Assembly (NCBI GenBank): GCA_017853275.1
Contig: JAFMJV010000017.1
Span: 1 to 51,970, forward strand
Reading direction: 5' to 3'
DNA length: 51,970 bases
Origin: Chloroflexota bacterium
GTDB lineage: Bacteria; Chloroflexota; Limnocylindria; Limnocylindrales; CSP1-4
Shown: piece after piece, positions 47,158 to 51,970 of the stretch
Layout: each line of letters starts with the position of its first letter
Position numbering within the stretch: the first letter of the stretch is position 1
Program-made: the position numbers and the translations under genes
The notes under the pieces: generated by a model
Databases searched by the model: none
What the model was told of the DNA's origin: nothing
What the model saw: only the letters and a program-made list of their open reading frames with translations

Positions 47158-48456
47158 TCAGCGGCCCGCCCACTGCGCCTGGCGCCGGAGGAAGAGCCGG
47201 TGCCCGCCGAGCGCGACGGAGACGATCCCGACCGCGATCCCGCTCACGACCATCACCGCCTCCGGCCCGAGCGTGTCGATCGACCAGCCCCAGGCGATCG
47301 AGCCGACCGGGCCGGCGAGCGCGGCGATGAGGACGATCACCGCCTGGCTGCGCGCCTTCTCCTCGCCGGAGCGGTCCGCGGCGCCGGCGGCGAGCGACCG
47401 GTTCCCGTAGAAGAGGATCCCGAACGCGATCCCCATCAGCCCCCAGTCGACCAGCTCCCGCGTGCCTCCCTGGAGGCCGGAGGCCACGGCGAAGAGGAAG
47501 AGGACGAGCCCTGCCCCGAGACCCGCGGCAGCGCTCGCGGCGACCGCGTCATGGGCCCGCTCGAGCCGCCGCACGACGAGCGGGGCGAGGAGACGGCCGA
47601 GCGCGAAGGCCGCCATGAGGAGGCCGGAGCCGGTCGCGATGAGCTCGGCGCTCGGCGGCCGAAGGTCGAGCGAGATCGGGACCGCCATCGAGGTCATCGG
47701 CGCCGCGAAGATCGCGACCGCCGCCACGAGGAAGGTGACCCGCCGGAGCCCCTCGGTCTCGCGGAGCGTGCGGATCGTCGCCCGGAGAGCGGGCTCGCGC
47801 CGGCCATCCGCCGCGAGCTCCTCGGGCTCCGGGACCTCGCCGCGGGCGGCGCGGAGGGCGACGATGACGAGCGGTGCGTGGAGGAGCCCGCCGATGAGGA
47901 GGACCGCCGCCGACCCCCGCAGGTCGATGAGAAGCCCGCCCGCGATCGACCCGCCGATCCAGCCGATCGCCCCTGCGATCCCCTGGTAGGAGTGCGCGAG
48001 CGCGAGGGAGCTGCCGGAGAAGAGACGCCGGACGAGGAGCGGCTGGTAGACGGAGCAGAGCGCGCCGGGTGCCCCCACGGCGACCGCGAGGATGAGCATC
48101 GCGCCCATCGCATCCCCGCCCGTGAGCGCGACCGGGACCGCGCACAGGGCCGCCACGCCTCCGGTGATGAGCATCGCGACGGCATAGGAGCGGCCCTCGC
48201 CGAAGCGCCGGCCCACGGAGGGGACCCACGGGACCCAGAGCGCGGCCAGGAACGAGACGGCGAGGAAGAGCGAGGTCCGGATCCCCGCGGAGGACGGATC
48301 GCCCGCGTTGGCGACCACGGTGGTGGCCGCGAGGTAGCACATCGCCGAGCCCACCGAGCGGAGGGTCATGACGGCGAGGAAGAGGATCCGGGCGCGCCGC
48401 TCGGCGGGGTCCTCGGTGGGAACCGGCTCGGGGAGGGCAGTGCGATCGCTGTCCAT
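47158..48456 (-). CDS. MFS transporter (efflux-type)
   Basis: A 432-residue membrane protein with about 12 helices. The loop 2-3 motif is weakly kept as GRRFGEGRSYA (about 82-92), and the second half begins after a charged central loop (about 205-235: RGEVPEPEELAADGRREP). The absence of MHS or sugar-porter signatures suggests a multidrug or uncharacterised efflux branch. TAGACT eight bases before the ATG indicates a leaderless message separate from the upstream sensor kinase. Substrate unknown. Confidence 0.82.
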   Translation of the reverse strand: MDSDRTALPEPVPTEDPAERRARILFLAVMTLRSVGSAMCYLAATTVVANAGDPSSAGIRTSLFLAVSFLAALWVPWVPSVGRRFGEGRSYAVAMLITGGVAALCAVPVALTGGDAMGAMLILAVAVGAPGALCSVYQPLLVRRLFSGSSLALAHSYQGIAGAIGWIGGSIAGGLLIDLRGSAAVLLIGGLLHAPLVIVALRAARGEVPEPEELAADGRREPALRATIRTLRETEGLRRVTFLVAAVAIFAAPMTSMAVPISLDLRPPSAELIATGSGLLMAAFALGRLLAPLVVRRLERAHDAVAASAAAGLGAGLVLFLFAVASGLQGGTRELVDWGLMGIAFGILFYGNRSLAAGAADRSGEEKARSQAVIVLIAALAGPVGSIAWGWSIDTLGPEAVMVVSGIAVGIVSVALGGHRLFLRRQAQWAGR

Positions 48457-48464
48457 GGCGACCG

Positions 48465-48470
48465 AGTCTA
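48465..48470 (-). promoter_or_regulatory. Leaderless -10 box TAGACT for the MFS gene
   Basis: On the minus strand TAGACT is followed by CGGTCGCC and ATG 48456. It is identical to the hexamer at 16581. Confidence 0.5.
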
Positions 48471-48510
48471 GCGAGCCACCGCCGCGGACATGACCGCGCG
48501 ATGCGGGAGG

Positions 48511-50286
48511 TCAGGCGATCCCGATCTCGGCGCGGAAGAGCGTGCCAGGGCCGGTCTCCTCCAGGCTCCAGGTCCGGCACAGGTCGTCGTAGAGCGCGCT
48601 CCCGAGACCGGACCGGCCGGCGGGCTGCAGCCCGCCGCCGTCGTCCCGGACACTGACCGCAAGGACCTCGGGAGAGGTGGTGGCGACGCGGATCTCGATC
48701 GTCCGGGCACCACCGTGGCGGATCGCGTTGTTCACCGCCTCGCGGATCACCTCGGCGGCGGCCAGGTCCGCGTCCGGGTCGCCGGAGAGCCCCGCCTCCG
48801 CCTCCCCCTCCACCCGGACCTCCACCGTCCGCATCCCCTCCCAGACGGCCACGATCTCATCGATCGTGGCGCGCGTGCGGAGGATCCCCGTCGCCGTGCG
48901 GTCAGGCTCGAGCCGGGCGAACGCGGCCGCGATCTCACCACGGATCGCTGCCACGACCGCGCCGTCCACCGTCTCCACTTCGCGGAGGCGGATCGCGGCC
49001 GCGTGGAGGGCCCCCTGGAGCGATCCATGAAGGACGAAGGCCAGGCGGCGACGCACAAGGGCGCGGCGGCGGCGGATCAGCGCGACGGAAGACGCCAGGC
49101 GCTCGTTGACCGCGACGAGCTCGGCCTCGGTGGCGGCGCGGCGTGCGGTGACGAGGTGGGCGATGACGAGCAGGACCCCGACGAAGGCTCCCGCCAGCGC
49201 GACGGAGAGCGGCGGGAGCCCGTCCGGGAAGGGAAGGCCGGCGGCGCGCAGCAGGAAGGGGAGCACCGCGACGAGCAGACCGTGGAGACCGACGACGAGG
49301 ACCGCCGCGATCGGGATCGGGAGGACAGCCCCCCGGGCGAGGGACCGGGCAGCCCGGCAGGCGACCCAGATCCAGGCCCAGACGGCGAGCAGGTAGATGG
49401 GGATGAGGACCGGCTCCAGGTCGCGGACCGCGGATGGGATCGCAGCCACGAGGAAGCCGGTCGCGGTGAAGAGCGGCCGGAACCCCGCCGCCACCGGCAT
49501 CGCGCGGGGGAGCGGGACCCGCACGGCGAGCGACGCCTCGGACACCGGATCGAGGGGCGGAGGATGGACCTCCTCGCTCGCGAGTCGGTGGCTGAGCGGA
49601 CGGACCTCGTCGTCGATGAGGCGCTCGAGATCGGCGAGGACCGGGCGCTGCCCGGAGGTCCCGGCGGCCACCTGCGCCAGCGCAGCGTCCACGGCGCGCA
49701 GCGCCGGGGAGACCGATGCCCGGACGGCACCGGAGAGCTCCGCCTCGGTACGTGCCAGCTCCGCGTCGAGCGAGCGCTCGAGGGAGGCGGTCCGCCTGCG
49801 GACCCGCTCGAGCTCCGTCACCACCGCGTGGTGCCGATCATGGAGAGAGACCGCCCAGGCCGTCACCCCGAGGAGGACGGCATTGAAGGTGAGCCCCGCC
49901 AGGCGGTAGCCGAGGTCGATCTCCTCCACGCCATCGAGCAGGACGATGAGGGGACCGACGGTGAGGCTCCGCGCGGCCCCCGCCACGACGAAGGCAGCGA
50001 GGACCGCGAACGGGCGCGGGTCCCCGGAACGGCAGAGGACGCGGCGCGCGATCAGGAGGACCGCGAGCAACGCGACCTGGCCGATCGCCGCCGCCACGGC
50101 CCAGGGGACCGGATGGCCCTCGTGAGCCGGCATCTCCCCGATGAGCGTCGCGAGCATCCCGAGCGGGAAGACGATGAGGCCCACACGCAGGGAGAGGGCG
50201 CTGGGGGACCCGAGCGGGGCGATGGCGTCCTGGAGCGACCGGAACGTCGCCGCTGCGTGCAGGCGGACCTGGCTCGCGGCGCTCAC
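48511..50286 (-). CDS. Membrane sensor histidine kinase, NarL/DesK (HPK7-like) type
   Basis: A 591-residue kinase with two blocks of membrane helices: about 32-150 (four segments) and about 270-380 (four segments). A coiled-coil, soluble stretch with charged heptads (150-235) lies between them. RRRLAFVLHGSLQGAL (about 412-427) is the dimerisation region with His420 as the likely phospho-acceptor; LHG replaces the usual LHD. The ATPase domain shows EVIREAVNNAIRHGGA (N-box, 512-527), VRDDGGGL (546-553) and GLGSAL (560-565). The GTG start overlaps the response-regulator stop by GTGA, so the pair is co-translated. The signal is unknown; the integral-membrane arrangement suggests sensing within or near the membrane. 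Confidence 0.85.
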   Translation of the reverse strand: MSAASQVRLHAAATFRSLQDAIAPLGSPSALSLRVGLIVFPLGMLATLIGEMPAHEGHPVPWAVAAAIGQVALLAVLLIARRVLCRSGDPRPFAVLAAFVVAGAARSLTVGPLIVLLDGVEEIDLGYRLAGLTFNAVLLGVTAWAVSLHDRHHAVVTELERVRRRTASLERSLDAELARTEAELSGAVRASVSPALRAVDAALAQVAAGTSGQRPVLADLERLIDDEVRPLSHRLASEEVHPPPLDPVSEASLAVRVPLPRAMPVAAGFRPLFTATGFLVAAIPSAVRDLEPVLIPIYLLAVWAWIWVACRAARSLARGAVLPIPIAAVLVVGLHGLLVAVLPFLLRAAGLPFPDGLPPLSVALAGAFVGVLLVIAHLVTARRAATEAELVAVNERLASSVALIRRRRALVRRRLAFVLHGSLQGALHAAAIRLREVETVDGAVVAAIRGEIAAAFARLEPDRTATGILRTRATIDEIVAVWEGMRTVEVRVEGEAEAGLSGDPDADLAAAEVIREAVNNAIRHGGARTIEIRVATTSPEVLAVSVRDDGGGLQPAGRSGLGSALYDDLCRTWSLEETGPGTLFRAEIGIA

Positions 50287-50990
50287 GGGATGGGGGCGTC
50301 CCCCTCCTCGTGGAGCGGCAGGGGGAGCGGCTCACCGGCGAGCCCGGCGTACTGGCGTGCGAGCGCGACCCGGACGTTCTGGTCCGCGCCGGCGTCCGCG
50401 CCGAGCACGGTCATGGCCCGGGCGACCGTCTTCTCCACCGCCTTCTCCGTCGTCCCCCGGGTCTCGGCGATCCGCGCGTTCGTATACCCCAGGGCGAGGA
50501 GCCGGAGGACCTCGACCTGGCGATGGGTGAGCCCCGAGAGGGGTCGCGCCGGGTCACGGTCGTGCCGGATCTGGGCGTCCACGGCGCCGCGCATCGTGGC
50601 GTCCAGCGTGCGCGCGAGAAGATCGATGTCGTGGACGGCGGACTTCCGCAGGTAGGCGATCCCCGGTGGCAGGTCGTCCGCCGCCCGCCCGGCGAAGCGC
50701 GGATCCGGGAGGTTCGTGAGGAAGACGACGGCGGCGCCGGTCTCCTCCGCGAGCAGGCTCTCGGCGAGATCGAAGCCGTTCGGCCCGGGCCCCAGGTCGA
50801 CATCCATGACGATCCCGTCCGGATCGAGGGCACGGAAGGCACGGCGCGCCTCCGATGGGGATCCGGCCGTGACGACCTCGAAGTCGCGCCGCTCGAGCGC
50901 GCTCCCGAGCAGCTCCCGGAGGAGCGGCTCGTCCTCCACGACGAGGACGGAGCGATGGTGGGCGTGAACGCCCGAGGTCGGGTCCGGCAT
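50283..50990 (-). CDS. Response regulator, LuxR/NarL-type DNA binding
   Basis: A 235-residue regulator. The receiver domain (about 13-130) has the acidic patch VVEDE (Glu19-Glu21), the phospho-acceptor Asp63 in IVMDVDL, and Lys116. The C-terminal HTH spans about 148-200 with LTHRQVEVLRLLALGYTNARIAE, the LuxR-type signature with a modified start (T-H-R-Q instead of T-x-R-E). It is leaderless, with TAGAGT seven bases before the ATG. It is phosphorylated by the kinase encoded next. Its target is unknown; the divergent discoidin gene is a natural candidate. Confidence 0.9.
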   Translation of the reverse strand: MPDPTSGVHAHHRSVLVVEDEPLLRELLGSALERRDFEVVTAGSPSEARRAFRALDPDGIVMDVDLGPGPNGFDLAESLLAEETGAAVVFLTNLPDPRFAGRAADDLPPGIAYLRKSAVHDIDLLARTLDATMRGAVDAQIRHDRDPARPLSGLTHRQVEVLRLLALGYTNARIAETRGTTEKAVEKTVARAMTVLGADAGADQNVRVALARQYAGLAGEPLPLPLHEEGDAPIP

Positions 50991-50997
50991 CGCGCCG

Positions 50998-51003
50998 ACT
51001 CTA
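50998..51003 (-). promoter_or_regulatory. Leaderless -10 box TAGAGT for the response regulator
   Basis: On the minus strand TAGAGT is followed by CGGCGCG and the ATG at 50990. It faces the TACCCT box at 51085, so the control region between the divergent genes is only about 80 bases. Confidence 0.5.
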
Positions 51004-51084
51004 CCCCGTTCGGTGGCGCTCCCTGCTCCGCGAAGGGGGGTTACCCCGACATCGAGGCGGTGGACCCCCGGACGCCGCTCCCGC

Positions 51085-51090
51085 TACCCT
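51085..51090 (+). promoter_or_regulatory. Leaderless -10 box TACCCT
   Basis: TACCCT lies six bases before ATG 51097. There is no ribosome site. Confidence 0.5.
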
Positions 51091-51096
51091 CCGCCC

Positions 51097-51963
51097 ATGC
51101 CGACCCACCGCTCCCCTCTCCGCCTCCTCCCCCTCCTCGTCCTCCTCGCCCTCGGCGCAGGGGCGGCCGGTCCGGTCGCCGTCCGCGCGGCCGACGCCGC
51201 GTTCACCGCGCCCGACGTCCGCGCCGTGGCGGAGGTGCTCGCGACGCCGATCACGCTCGAGGCGGATCCGTCGGGAACGGCGCTCCGCGTGCGGGCGGTG
51301 ACGAGCATCCCCCTCATCTGCTCCGCGGTCTACGGCCCGGACACGGGCTACGGCCAGGTGACCACGGGGATGGGGATGGGCGGTCCGGGCGGGATGACGG
51401 ACCACGACCTGCTCATCGGCGGGCTCACGCCGGGCTCCACCCTCGTGGTGCGCGTCCAGGGGGTGGGCCCGGACGGGACGCTCTACGTGGGCGAGCCGAT
51501 GACGACCACCCTCCCGGACCCCGGTCCGGACGCGACCGCCGGTGCAGACCTCGCCGCCGGGGCGACGATCCGCGCCGCGAGCTCGGCCTACTCGGATGCC
51601 TACGGGCCGGAGCGCGCGATCGACGGCGATCTCGCCACGGAGTGGTCGTCCAGGGGCGACGGCGACGATGCCTGGATCGAGATCGACCTCGGCGCGCCGC
51701 AGGAGGTGGCGAGCGTCACCTGGGTGACCCGCTCGATGACGGACGGGACGGCGACCACGACCCTCGTGGCGATCGCCGCGGACGGGGTGGACCTGGGGAT
51801 CTTCCCGGTGGACGCGCCGGCGCAGCTGGAGATCCTCGCCCGGGTCCTCCGGCTCTCCGTGGCATCCTCCACGGGCGGCAACACGGGTGCGCGCGAGATC
51901 CTCATCCGGGGACCCGCAGCGCCGGCCCCCTCCCCCGCGGCTGACGAGGAGACGAACGGATGA
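51097..51963 (+). CDS. Secreted protein with discoidin (F5/8 type C)-like domain
   Basis: A 288-residue exported protein with signal peptide (1-31, ending VRAAD). A beta-rich Fn3-like domain (about 36-140: LRVRAVTSIPLICSAVYG, GGLTPGSTLVVRVQG) is followed by a discoidin-like jelly roll (about 150-275). The latter shows the classic start AASSAYSDAYGPERAIDGDLATEW and the strand WIEIDLGAPQEVASVTW. Such domains bind carbohydrates or membranes. The short Pro/Ala tail ends at TGA overlapping the next ATG. It is leaderless and divergent from the two-component pair. Confidence 0.78.
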   Translation: MPTHRSPLRLLPLLVLLALGAGAAGPVAVRAADAAFTAPDVRAVAEVLATPITLEADPSGTALRVRAVTSIPLICSAVYGPDTGYGQVTTGMGMGGPGGMTDHDLLIGGLTPGSTLVVRVQGVGPDGTLYVGEPMTTTLPDPGPDATAGADLAAGATIRAASSAYSDAYGPERAIDGDLATEWSSRGDGDDAWIEIDLGAPQEVASVTWVTRSMTDGTATTTLVAIAADGVDLGIFPVDAPAQLEILARVLRLSVASSTGGNTGAREILIRGPAAPAPSPAADEETNG

Positions 51964-51970
51964 ACGAGCG
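51960..51970 (+). CDS. Start of a further gene, cut by the window edge
   Basis: ATGAACGAGCG begins with an ATGA overlap on the discoidin gene's stop, the coupling geometry used throughout the window. Only three full codons (Met-Asn-Glu) are visible, so nothing can be said about the product. Confidence 0.5.

Noticed and set aside
1-51970. Mobile elements or phage-derived islands
   Set aside because: No transposase, integrase, terminal inverted repeats or sharp composition break was seen; base composition is uniform apart from a slight shift in the 39558-40934 gene.

Overview
The window is about 52 kb of very GC-rich bacterial DNA, densely packed with genes that mostly overlap by ATGA, GTGA or TGATG. 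The organism looks like a high-GC member of the Chloroflexota (Limnocylindria-like). The reasons are a UPF0182/COG1615 protein, an F420-type luciferase-like oxidoreductase, Pro/Thr/Ser-rich tails on secreted proteins, many family 1 and family 5 ABC substrate-binding proteins, and -10-like TANNNT boxes 6-8 bases before start codons, which suggests frequent leaderless transcription. The lineage is an inference; no rRNA or universal marker gene is present. I saw no tRNA, rRNA, CRISPR array, insertion sequence or prophage.

Layout. 13-4424: class III aminotransferase, M81 (MlrC-like) metallopeptidase and MHS-type transporter, probably one catabolic unit. 4425-6942: a structured leader, two small TasA/camelysin-like secreted proteins separated by two strong hairpins, a small membrane-anchored protein and a SipW-like signal peptidase with a Ser/His dyad; this looks like a biofilm-matrix or surface-fibre cassette. 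6977-8017: uroporphyrinogen decarboxylase/methyltransferase-family protein. 8049-16528: a sugar operon (binding protein, two permeases, FGGY kinase, MtnC enolase-phosphatase, GlpD-like dehydrogenase, aldo/keto reductase) preceded by a promoter and a 29-codon cysteine-rich leader ORF. 16593-18514: a tandem pair of EamA transporters. 18592-30717: small coiled-coil secreted protein, Asp-box (BNR) secreted protein, then a complete oligopeptide-type ABC transporter (two binding proteins, two permeases, two ATPases). 30823-32049: Tat-exported D-amino-acid-oxidase-like flavoprotein. 32074-35254 (minus): polysaccharide deacetylase, degenerate S41 protease-like protein, F420-type oxidoreductase. 35415-42218: 15-residue-repeat protein, UPF0182 protein and several secreted hypotheticals. 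42229-47128: two paralogous aldo/keto reductases bracketing a LURP-one-like protein, a CPBP protease and a YHYH protein. 47158-50990 (minus): MFS transporter and a NarL-type two-component pair. 51097-51970: a discoidin-like secreted protein and the first bases of the next gene.

The most unusual observations concern protein topology. Both oligopeptide-type binding proteins (21403-23793, 23796-26234) carry the family 5 landmarks in swapped order, as expected of circular permutation, and their partner permease has a large extracytoplasmic insert. The D-amino-acid-oxidase-like protein (30823-32049) is also permuted: its usual C-terminal motif precedes the FAD-binding motif. The S41-like protein has lost both catalytic residues. 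The sugar operon combines a leaderless cysteine-rich leader ORF with a methionine-salvage enzyme, which hints at a sulfur-containing or deoxy-sugar substrate.
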